64,000 nt of DNA from contig CM069436.1 of NCBI GenBank assembly GCA_035610365.1, forward strand, positions 91,821,589 through 91,885,588. The letters are read 5' to 3'. This stretch comes from Aquatica leii (lineage: Eukaryota > Arthropoda > Insecta > Coleoptera > Lampyridae). The position numbers were made by a program, and so were the translations under genes. The notes under the pieces were generated by a model. It worked only from the letters and a program-made list of their open reading frames with translations, did not search any database and had not been told where the DNA came from. Shown piece by piece: positions 1-11,200 of the stretch (its first letter is position 1; each line of letters opens with the position of its first letter).

Positions 1-1190
1 AAATAGTAATAAAAAGTAATAAATTTTGACGTTAACAGAATTTCGATATCATTCTTCTAAGCAAAGTAATCAAAAAACCCACAATCCGATCACCTTGTAT
101 TGGTAATGGTAATAAATTTAGGGTAGTGCTAATAAAAAAATATCAAAATTTCCAACTTTTTTTTTGGTGTGGGCTGATTTGGTTGATGCAGGACGCGTAA
201 AATCACGAACATGTGTGGGTTCTTTTTGAGCTTAGACATTAAATTTATTTCTTCGTGCCTACGTTATAAAAATAACATCTCAGAACTCATTAAAATTATG
301 AATTTGAGCTGAATAATGATAGATCAGTAATTTTATAATTATTTAGTTCATTATATTTTAGTAAAAAAAAGTTATACGAAGTTGGCAATAGTTGATGATT
401 TTTTTCGTTGATATATGTACAACGAGGTTCCTATATCTTATGAAACTGTTTACGTGAATCGATTGCAAACGTACTAACATAAACATAAATATTACGAATC
501 TTCTGAAAAACTGAAAAATTATAATTTCATTCTTCGTTAAAAAATAATGGACGTCGATTTTGATGAATGAACTAACAAAACGCGACCGATGAAGGGTTCA
601 CGTTTACATGTTGTACATTATTGACCTTTGACACATTTATTTAGGTTAACACCTAACACTAAATTAGGAATCGATTTGCTTATGTAGACTATGACTTAGC
701 ATATCTAAAAATATACTTACCTATTTTGAACCGAGTTATTGAAAAGAAAATAAAAAACACAACACCAAATTTAAATTATGAATGAAAACTTACCATACAA
801 GAAATAGAAAACGTTTATTAAATGTTTTTGAAATATATGTTCAAAAACATAGCAAAAATGTCTTAATAGCCAAAATTACGTTACCAAAGCAAAAACTTTA
901 TTTTTATTTAAAAAATTTTAATATCAATGTTTGAATGAAATATTTTTAAAACATAACAAAAACGTTTTTTTCTGCTAGTTTCTAGTAGTGGTACAAGTTG
1001 TATAGACTTTAATTATTAAATATAATATCGGTTGGAAATAAATTGCTCGTATTTTTGCTAACACTTAATAGTTTGACGTCAATTTTAATATGGAGTGCAA
1101 AGCCAAACATTTTCGTCATATTTTATTTTTATTTTCACAAAAGAAACAACGCAGCGGAAGTCGTTAATATTGATATTTGGATTTTGGAGT
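1..1190. other. AT-rich DNA, nothing recognised
   Basis: No coding sequence, repeat or known element was recognised. It lies upstream of the first visible nesprin exon and is presumably intron or 5' flanking DNA. Confidence 0.5.
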
Positions 1191-2210
1191 TTTTTTTTAA
1201 TCGAATCATCACTGGCGATAAAATTGGATAACGTCAATTGACAACGATGATGGACCAGGCATGATCAGGTACCGCAAACCACTTCAAAGGCTGATATCCA
1301 CCAAAAGAAAATTTTGTTGTCAATTTGGTGGGATTGGAAAGGTGTGGCGTTATTCTAGCTGCGTCCAAGAAACCAAATTATTAAATCAATAAAAAACCGT
1401 TAAAATTTTATTTAAAATGTTTTTAGAATGCCATCTTGTGGTAAAAATACCACATAGGATAATACAGAAAACTATAAATCAGTACGGAGGGTAGAAAAGT
1501 TGTCATTGGATTTAATGACAGCGAAAGTCAATGATTTATTGACAAATGACGCTATCAAAATCCCAACTATAAAATAGGTTAGGAACAATGTCAGTACAAT
1601 TGTGAAAAACAACATGAGAACTAGCGGACAGCTGTTTCGTTCTTTAGGAACTCGTCAGCGCTAGGATACACCGATGTGTTTCCACAATCATACCGACAGA
1701 CAACCGTACTCTTTTATGTCGTGTAGACATTACTAACGTATTTAAAACGTTTTTAGAATGCCATCTTGTGGTAAAAATACCACATAGGATAATATAGAAA
1801 ACTATAAATCAGAATCCCAACTATAAAATAGGTTAGGAACAATGTCAGTACAATTGTGAAAAACAACATCAGAACTAGCGGACAGCTGTTTCGTTCTTTA
1901 GGAACTCGTCATCGCTAGGTTGTTTAATCGTAAATCTATCATTTTTCACCAGGATAGCGCTACACCGCACACATCTTTATTCACTCGCCAGCAATTATTA
2001 GAGTTTAGTTAGGAATTGATGTTATATCCATCATATAGTATGCACCATCAGAATACTATTTGTTTCGATCTGTGCAAAACACCTTGAATGGTAATGAGGA
2101 ATACGTTGTGAAATCACGCTTGGTGCCTATAAGGACCAGAAGTTCTACGAGCGTTTAACTATGGAGTTGTTGTGAAAGGGTTATCGAATAAAACTGAAAA
2201 TACATCATTG
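1190..2210 (+). pseudogene. Mariner transposase relic, interrupted
   Basis: Degenerate + strand transposase of the Tc1/mariner superfamily. Recognisable pieces are ITGDK near 1205-1225 (first acidic motif), LLSIWWDWKGV-like sequence near 1310-1345, and from 1920 FHQDSATPHTSLFTRQQLLE (second catalytic Asp region) followed by decayed sequence resembling the end of mariner (EVLRAFNYG near 2140-2165). The two halves are separated by about 540 bp of unrelated inserted sequence (about 1385-1920). Stops and frameshifts make it inactive. Terminal inverted repeats were not identified. Confidence 0.7.
1411..1919. repeat. Imperfect tandem duplication inside the mariner relic
   Basis: Bases 1411-1482 recur at 1741-1812 and bases 1559-1665 recur at 1813-1919, with only a few mismatches. 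The second copy lacks the 76 bases 1483-1558. The block interrupts the mariner relic. Confidence 0.85.
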
Positions 2211-2378
2211 ATTAAAATTCATTCTTTATATATTAAAAAAACTGTCACTAGTGACATTTACCACTCTAAAGATGCAAGCTGCAATGTTTTGCAAAACGTC
2301 AGTTTGTTTGGGTTCACGAACGACAATACGGCAAAGGCCAAGTTCTACTTCTTGTTTTGGAATATAGCATTCAATTAA
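2172..2378 (+). pseudogene. Penelope-like (PLE-C family) tail fragment
   Basis: About 95 bp starting at 2259 match the 3' flanking region of PLE-C at 32480-32582, including a degenerate hammerhead-like motif and a following stretch (GGGTTCACGAACGACAATAC and onward). No reverse transcriptase remains. Confidence 0.65.
2263..2303 (+). ncRNA. Decayed hammerhead-like motif (PLE-C family)
   Basis: Same layout as the motif at 32484-32524 but the core box reads CTAAAGA in place of CTGAAGA, and stem II contains a G-T pair. The 3-bp ACT/AGT outer stem is kept. Probably inactive. Confidence 0.4.
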
Positions 2379-2379
2379 C

Positions 2380-3060
2380 CACTTCTAGACTGCTTGTTCC
2401 TTTGTGTCTCATATTTAGAAGGTTTTTGCAAATTATTTCACAGTAGAGAAGGTTAGCTGACAAACAAATCATTTTTTTGCTTTTTCTTGAATAGTATCGA
2501 ATCGAATAAATTTTGCACTTTTTTTTCTGTTTTGAACTGTTTTCATTAATGCAATTGTACGATGGGTTCTAATATTTTATAAGCAAAAAATTATCAATAT
2601 TAACACCATTATCGTACGCTCGTTTTCTACACTTGTTGTGATCGGATGTTATTATGACATTTTTCTTCGGAAAATGGTGTACATATAAATATAAAAAGGC
2701 TGAAAGGCTGAACTATTTAGATAAATCTTTTAAATATTTTGTGTGCTTCCAACATTGCAAACGTCAATATTCGTTAGTGTAATTACATAATGAGCTAAAA
2801 AGCTGTAGAGCGGCAAGTAGCAATCTATATAAAAAAGTCAATTATTATATTAGGAGTATGCGACAGGGAGAAAAATCATTTAAAAAATCTTGAAATTCTA
2901 TTAAAATTAAAAAAAAACAAAACATGTTCTTTTATACATTAATCCTTATACGTCGTAAGTTTTACGATTTTTCAAAATATGAATAAAAAATCAAGTAGGT
3001 TTCAAATTTTTAATAAACAAAAGCAATATAATAAAATAGTTCTTCTAAGAACACTCAGTG
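2380..3060. other. AT-rich DNA, nothing recognised
   Basis: No gene, repeat or element recognised. Confidence 0.5.
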
Positions 3061-3062
3061 CA

Positions 3063-3990
3063 TTACTTTCCCCGGTGCTCGCCATAGATCGGGTGCCTGC
3101 ATACAGGAGAGTACGTGGTTGTCATCCGTCTTAATCGACTGGGACAATAAAAGCATGCTGCACGTCTGCCTTCACTTTGAAGGACATCATCAGGTTGGTT
3201 ATCAATTTTCAGAACCTCACAATTTTTGTTTGGTGCAAATTTTAGGGTAAATTTTTGATTTTCAACCCTTGTTCCATTCATGGTGTGGCTAGTTGATGCC
3301 TTAGCTCGATCATCAACTCATATTTTCACGTTTTTTGATAGTATTGCAACAGTACACAACATAACAATTGATGTAGGTGGCGTTGATAATGCCGTAAAAA
3401 CTACAAAGCGGCCATCTTCTCGTTATTCTATTACATGTCATATTTAAATACAATTGGTCAAAGAAATCTACCTCTGATTTAGTGTCGTTATAATATAAAA
3501 TTATTTTTGGTTTGTTGTTTATCTTCGAGATTTCAGCACCCTCGTGCATTGTTGAAAGTAGTAGTACCATTTTGTTTTTTTACGCATATAAGAGAGTTTT
3601 TTTTTGTCGAAACAAAACATCGAATGTATTTGGTTCTTTCTTATTTTTCCGGCGGGTTCCTATGATGGTCAGTTTGAATTTATCGTCCAAGAGTCTATCA
3701 GCTATTTTAACAGAAGTGAACCAATTGTCCATCGTTATGTTTCTATAACAAGCGTCAACAGATTTTGCCAATTCTTGTATATAGTAATTTGACAATGGTA
3801 GTCCGTTCGTTGGTGTCTATTTCTCTAGATAGGGAGGAAGCATCCACTTTGTACTTTAAAGACGGGTCGCAGAGCAACACAATTTTTATTCCGTACTTTG
3901 ACGGCTTATTAAGGATACACATCCTAAACGGACAACTATCTCGAAAACCCAAAAGTTGCTCATGGATTGTTAAATAAGAGGAAAGAATAT
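3063..3990 (-). pseudogene. piggyBac-type transposase relic
   Basis: Minus-strand DDD transposase fragments in order: GFRDSCPFRMCILNKPSKYG (about 3950-3895), NITMDNWFTS (second catalytic Asp near 3727), LTIIGTRRKNKKE, YYNDTKSEVDFFDQ (third acidic motif near 3486), RRWPLCSFYGIINATYIN, and a C-terminal cysteine-rich segment (CFYCPSRLRR.TTTYSPVCRHPIYGEH) resembling the piggyBac zinc-binding tail. The order and motifs are diagnostic for the family. The fragments lie in three frames, so at least two frameshifts are present, and the N-terminus is missing. Confidence 0.88.
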
Positions 3991-5224
3991 ACGATCTTCT
4001 GAATTTTTGGATAAAAATGTTTCATATATTTTGAATATGAGCAAACGCATCCATTTTTACTCTTTCTTCTCTTATGGTTTAAATCTTTCGCAACTAATGC
4101 ATACTATAAATATGATCTAGATATTTTCGAATCAAAGATTTGCTTGGCATTGAGGTGATTGTCTTTTTTTACTGCGGACATTATCAAGATTCCGAATAGG
4201 CATATAAGTTTTTCTTTAGTTACTGCTGACACTGTTGGTGACTTATTATCAGTATATTCTTAGGATTGTTTTTTAATTTCACCGTTCGTGTAGCGAACAA
4301 TTGTACTCACAATATCATCGTAGATGAAATAAAAAAAATAATCAGATAAAGTTAAACATGTTTTTGCCCAACATTTACCAGTGCCATGACGCCATTTAAA
4401 AAAATGACTTTCAGCAATTTGAAAATAGTACTCTCATACAAAATTAGTATGAGGAATTAAAAAAATCTACTTCAGACTTTCATCTACGAATTTACAAAAA
4501 CAAATTCAAAAAAGACAAGTTTTGTGACCATGCTGCATTTTTAAAGAAATTGCTCTAAAATGGCAACGCCGCAATTAATTAAAATAAATAAAAAAGTATT
4601 TTTTATCTAAATTAAGCATTGATCGAACAGCATAAAAATATTGATGGGTTGCTATTTACAGAAGTGTAACTTTGCGCTGCCCAACGAAATCTAAATCCCC
4701 CGGTATAAACAAAAATATTTTTTAAACAGGTTTTTAATAGAAATGAGTACTAAGTATTTTATGTTGACATTTATACAAAGGCACTAGAAACTGAGGCTGT
4801 ATTTCTAATGATTTCAATTTTACTTTTGACGCTTGTTACGTAAATTGCGCGAATTCCTTTTTCTTATAAACGCTTTAAATCAATAGTTATTTTACAATAT
4901 TATTATTATTACAATATTTGATTTATTTAAGAAAGTAAAAACTGAAACATGAAATGATTTATTATATATAAATTACCTTACTATATTTAGGTAACTGTTC
5001 CACGTGCCAAAACTTGCGTGTCGTTTGAATAAACGCGTGTCTTCATGTATTTTTTCCATTTTAAAAAATATGACTGTGATAAATTTGTTTATACTTGAAA
5101 ACTTTATTATTTTATTACTAAAAAAAACTGAGAAATGAATGAACACGATTCGTGTTAATTCCTAATTTAGAAATTAAGTAACGCGTTTACATATACGTTT
5201 ACTAATTCTTTTTATTTATTACAG
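3991..5224. other. Intron or upstream DNA, nothing recognised
   Basis: AT-rich; it may include decayed 5' parts of the piggyBac copy. It ends in a T-rich tract and TTACAG, the acceptor of the first visible nesprin exon. Confidence 0.5.
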
Positions 5225-5286
5225 ATGAGCAAGAAAGAGTTCAAAAGAAAACCTTTGTTAATTGGATTAATTCTTATCTAGCCAAG
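5225..5286 (+). CDS. Msp-300: Nesprin exon: start of CH1 domain
   Basis: A 62-nt exon between acceptor TTACAG and donor GTAAGT. It starts with the last two bases of a split Asp codon and encodes EQERVQKKTFVNWINSYLAK, the first helix of CH1 (the QKKTF..W motif typical of type-1 CH domains). It ends in phase 0. The preceding exon, ending in a single G of the Asp codon, was not found in the window. The following intron is 11,468 nt. Confidence 0.92.
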
Positions 5287-8200
5287 GTAAGTCGATTTTG
5301 AATGAAAATGAATAGGTCGAATTAGTGATTAGGTCGTTTGGAAAAAAATCCTTTGTTTTAATACGATTTATTCGCTTTATCTAATTTATGGGAACCGGAG
5401 GAAACAATTGTTCTATTTGTTTTTGAACTGACAGCTACTACTTCGATACTTTTTCTTATTTGTGTTTTGTTGTATGTACACTAGCAAATCTACACTTTTG
5501 CATTAAGAAAAAAACGTATAAAAATACATTCGTTATTAATATTCGTTAAAATCTAACTACGAGTGGCTCCATCTTGTTAAAAATGTAATAAATTCTTATT
5601 GTTTCAATACCGTTTTAAAATAATAATTCTTTAATAACTACATTTAATGTAATTATGCTGTTAGCAGATGTTGCACACTAAACCCTGTAGGCTTGTGTGC
5701 CAAGAATTTTTTTTTGTCTTTTCACCTGAAACAATAACAGACAAATGAACTCGACAATCTCTCTTTCTGTTACAACTAAGAATTATTTAACCCTTACTAA
5801 TGTTAAAAAGTTGCTCATCCAAACAGTTTTTGCACTTTACAGTTGTTTATCATTGTTTTAGTAATAATTTTTTTCTCTCAAGTATAGAAAGTTTATAATA
5901 TCTAATAACCTTTTTTGTACATTCTAAGAGATTATATTCATTTGTGATCAAATCTGGTCCCAATTTCATAATTTTACCGATTAAAAACAAATAACACTAG
6001 TCTACAAAAAAATATTTTTTATCGAGCCCTGACACTATTCCGGGTGATTCTTATGTAAAATGACGTCCTGAATCCAAATATGTCTTCCGTTTTCTTCCAT
6101 TACCCACCATTTTCGAGGGAGCCCCAAATCTCTAATTTTACCACTTTTCGATAAATTAATTATAATTTATTTATCGAACGATAATAATAATTATAATAAT
6201 TATTATCATAATAAATATATGGACATGAATTTAATTTAAATGGGAAAAAGAACTATTTTAGTTATAAACAGTAATAAATAAAAAGATATTCATCGTTACT
6301 TTGTGCTTGCTTTCCTTGTATACCCTGAGGTACAGCTCTCTCGTTTCAAAAACCAGCAGTACTCCGCCAACATGCTTGCATTCCACTTCCCTGAAAATCT
6401 CTTTTCTAGCTTAGCGATGTCTTGATGGAACCGTTCACCGTGTTCATCCGAGACTGCTCCTAAATTTTCAGGGAAAAAATCCAGATGCGAGTGAACTTTA
6501 AGAGACATGTTACATCCTATGTCCTTGTACGCTAAAAGCAGTTCCTCGACGTTAGCGACATAATCTTTACTTTTGTGGTTACCCAGAAAGTTCTTACAAA
6601 CGTTTTGAAATGCAAGCCAAGCTCGTTTTTCTTTTCGATTTAGGTGTTCAATAAACGTCGAATCTTGGAAGAGTTGTCTAATCTGGGGACCAACAAAAAC
6701 GCCTTCTTTGATTTTAGCTTCGCTAAGACGAGGAAATTTAGTTTTCAAAAATTGAAATGTGCCACCTATCTTGTCCACTGCTTTCACAAACTGCTTGATC
6801 AATCCCAGTTTGATGTGTAAAGGTGGTAAGTAAATATTTTCCTTCGGAACCAAAGGATTGTGGGCGACATTTTTCTGACCAGTAATAAGATTTTCTCGCA
6901 GAGGCCAGTCCCGTACGATGTAATGTTTATCTCGGGCTCGGCTATCCCATTCACAAAGGAAGCAGCAATATTTTGTGAATCCTGATTGCAGGCCCGTGAG
7001 TAGAGCAACAACTTTTAAGTCAGCGCAAAGTTGCCACTTATAATCATGATAACTAATTTTATCAAGAATTCTGAAGGTGTTTTCGTACGTTTCCTTCATA
7101 TCAACAGAGTATGCAACTGGAACTGATAGGAAGTCATTCCCATTTGCCAACAGTACAACTTTTAAGCTTGTTTTTTATGAGTCTATAAACAGTCTCCATT
7201 TGTCTGGGTCACATGGCATCTGTAGCTCTGTCATCAATAAATTTGCATTAGGGCAGAACACTAAGCCTTTATCTTCTGAGAAAAGACATTTCAGGGTTGC
7301 TTGTCTGGTCCTGTAAGAAGATGTTTTTACTCCCTTTTCTAAGAGATTCCACTGTTGAAGTCGCGATCCTAGGAGCTGAGATTTAGTCTTGGGTAACTGC
7401 AAATCCCTGACAAGATCATTTAATTCCGATTAAGTGAGGAGGTGAGGTTGCCGACAAACTAAATCTGCGGAATACTCTTCATCATCATTGAACGTATCAT
7501 TCGAAGCCCCAGGTTGTGGCTCAGAGTCTTTTAAATCAATTTCCGGCTCTAGAGTATAAATGTTTTGGGGCTCTGGGATTGGCAAAGTATCGTTATGAGA
7601 AACAGGTCTTAGAGCTGACGGAATATTGGGATACTGAATTGTATGCTTACTTTTGCTCGAAAACCCGACGGTGGAAGTCATACAAAAGTAACAATCTGTA
7701 AGATGACAGCGAGGTTCACGCCAAACCATGGGTACAGCAAATGGCATTGATTTACGGGTACCTTTGAGCCATTTGGTCAAATTACTGTAACAAGTCGTAC
7801 AGCAAACTGATGGAGCCCAAGTCTTGTCTTGGTCGCCAACTTTACAATCAAAGTACTATTTATAAGCTGTTTTAACAAGCGGTGAAAGTGGTTTTCGTTG
7901 CGCTTTTAAAGTTAATTCCCCGCAGACACAATGAACACAAAATCCAGCACGTTTAAAACGTCGACAAGTTAACTCTGCAACAGCTATAGATGTACTGATC
8001 GAAGCAGTTAAGCAAAAAATGTAATATACTATAATGAGAAGAGTAATGCAAGTTCAAGCCTGTCGAAAATTCCTGTTCAAACCTGCATGTGGTATTGAGA
8101 TCGCCAGCGTCGTGCAGTGAATCTTCTTAACTGTTTATTGATATTTTTTTACTGTTCTTATATATTTGTATTTTATTGTTGTTTCTATATACATTTTATA

Positions 8201-11200
8201 GCAAAACTTTTGCTTTTGTATAAATTTTATTACCTGCTTTGGGATGTTTAACGGCTATAAGTTAAAATTCTAAAAAAAATGCAAAAATTAAAATAAAAAT
8301 GGGATCCCCCCAAAATAGGTGAGTGATGGGTAAAAACGGAGCTCATTTTTGGATTCAGGAGGTCATTTGTCATAAGAATCGTCAAGAATGGTATCAGGGC
8401 CGATTTTCATGCAGCCAGTGTAATTTATTACTCTAGCTACTCTTTATTCATACAAAAATGAATCGAAACTGGTTACAGATTCAAAAATTCTTTATAGAAA
8501 CAACTTTGACCGCAACCTATCATTGGAATTATAAGCAATAAAGTGTCTAGTACGAAGGTGCGGTACAAAGAAAAAATCCCATCTATGCATTTTGCATATA
8601 TTGAACTATTAAACACATGCTGCATAAATGCTTTCGTTTTTTTTTAAATTTAATTGTACTAGTGGTAAAATTTATGGTTTGTTTAATAATGACCAATTAG
8701 TTGTTAATCTAAAAATAATTAATAGAAACAAACCGTGTCATACTCATGATTAAATGAACGAGTATTACGTAACTATGTTTTATTGTTCCCGGAATATTTT
8801 TTACCTATTTATCTTGTTTGTATAAATTTAATTCGATTCGTTTTTTTTTGAACCATGAATAATTCATAGGTCAATGCATTAAAAATAACTGGCTCGGAAA
8901 GATGATACAATGTTTCAATTTACGTAGAATATCTATTACAGTTACAGTTTTCGCGATTGTATCATCAGTTTAGAGATTGGCTTCCGTTTTCAAGCATTGT
9001 ATATTTTGGCAATTAAACGAGGCGTTGTTCGTATTTTAGATTTTACAAAATAACAGGCCCTATTTGAATAAAAACTGTTGTAGCATTTATATTAGAATTC
9101 AGGTTTACATGGGTTGCATTATTAATACAATTTTCCATTCTGGATAATCTCCGTATTGTCATCCTTACACAAGCCTAAGCTTTCGTCACACGTCACAGTG
9201 GACATCTTCAGAGTCCGGAACAGACTTTTTTGTTCCGGGCTCTGAAGATGCCCACTGTGACGTGTGACGAAAGCTTAGCTTGTGTAAAAACGACAACACG
9301 CGAATTATCCAAAATGGAAAATTGTAAACTAAACATTTCTTCTTTAAGACTTGAAAATCACATGCAGTTACGACTATTCTCTGTCTTTTGTCAGCCTAAT
9401 TTTTCAGTGAGATGTAAAGTCGATCTTTTAATTATTTTCAGTTATACAGGGTGCTTTAAGAAATTGTAATCACAGTTAGGTTTTTTATACGCAACACCCT
9501 GTATTTTATGACATTTTTAGATTATAGGCTAAAAACTAGTAGTACGGTCAAAATAGACATTCAAGCAAGCACAAACACAAATCCAAGAGGTGAAAAACTT
9601 TTAGAATTTATTTTAAGAGGCAAAATCGTGTCGCGCAGTAAAGTTATTGACCTAACGCTTGCTAGTCCAAAAGCGAGCAAAGTGATAAAAATGTGGCATG
9701 TATCAGATGAACCTTCTTTATCTGATCATAGATACATTCGATTCAACATTGAATCAGACAGGGAACTAGTAATGGAATACAGAAACCCGAGAAAAACCGA
9801 CTGGAATTTGTTCAACGAAACTTTAGCGGGCCAAATCAGAGACTGTCCCACAGTTGCAAGAACGCACGAGCACTGGAAAGTTTACAGATTCGGTTGAAGG
9901 TACTTTGCAAGAACTACTGCAAAAACACTTCCCGGGTTCGTCGTTAACTTAAGTTGTTCCTAAGCACCAGGACCTAGAGGTACCAAACAGACCGGCACCC
10001 AAAAGGAACTGGAACTTAGCGAGAAAAATAATTAATCCTGAAAACCTAGAATGGGGAATCAATACGTTTAAACCTTTTCAGTCTCCAGGAGCCGATGGAA
10101 TGTATCCCATCATGCTGCAAAAAGGATTTGCTACTCTCCGAAGCGCTGTATGCGAAATTCTTAGAGCCTGTTTAGCACTTTCGCACATACCAAAGCCAAG
10201 GAGATCGACGTACGCCCAGGCTAAATCCTACAGACCGATCAGCTTAACTTCTTTTATCTTAAAACTACTTGAAAAAGTAGTCGACAGGTATATACGGGAC
10301 GGGGCACTAAAGGCCTCGCCTCTGCACCGAAACCAGTATGCTTACCAATCTGGAAAATCTTGCGAGCTAGCAATACACCAACTAGTAAGCAGATGCGAAA
10401 ATGCAATCCAATACAATGATATTGCATTGGGTGCTTTTCGAGATAAAGGAGCATTTGACAATACTACCTTTACCTCAATTGCAAGGGCAATGGAGAAAAA
10501 AGGAATCACACCTCTAGTTCGAAACTAGGTTAACTTAATGCTCAGGAATCGGACGGTAACAGCTTGTACGGTAGCACTGTGGGAGCCAAAGTGCCGGGCG
10601 GATGCCCACAAGGCGGGGTGCTATCACGGCGGCGCGGCGAGATGTTTGCTTTAGGTTACGCCGACGATCTCACCATTATCACAAACGGGAAGTTTGTGCA
10701 ACTGTATCGAACGTAATGCAAAGTGCACTAAACAAAGTCGAAAAATGGTGCAAAAAAGAGGGACTATTATTGAACCTAACTAAGACGGCAATTGTTCCGT
10801 TTATCAAACGACGGAAAACGGATGACGTAAAACTACCTACGATGTACGGAATTATGCTCTCGATGACAAAAGAAGTCAAATATCTGAGACTTACTCTTGA
10901 TACTAGACTGACTTTCAATGCTCATCTAGAAAAAGTCACAACGAAGGCCATCAGGTTTCTCAATACAACCAAACGGATGGTCGGGCACACATGGGGATTC
11001 AAACCCACAATGACCAAATAGTTATATACTGTGGTAACAAGACCCATCATTACATACGGCGCGCTTGTATGGGGTGCGAGAACCAACATGAAAAGCACCG
11101 CTGCAAAGCTAAGCAAAGTACAGGGAATGGCATGTCTGCTGATAACAGGAGCGATGAGCACCACGTTCACAGCAGCCATGGAAGCACTACTTTCACTTCC

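Noticed and set aside
6140-6230. Strong AT palindrome (TAATAATAATTATAATAATTATTAT region)
   Set aside because: Low-complexity AT sequence inside the transposon; no evidence of a functional origin or terminator.
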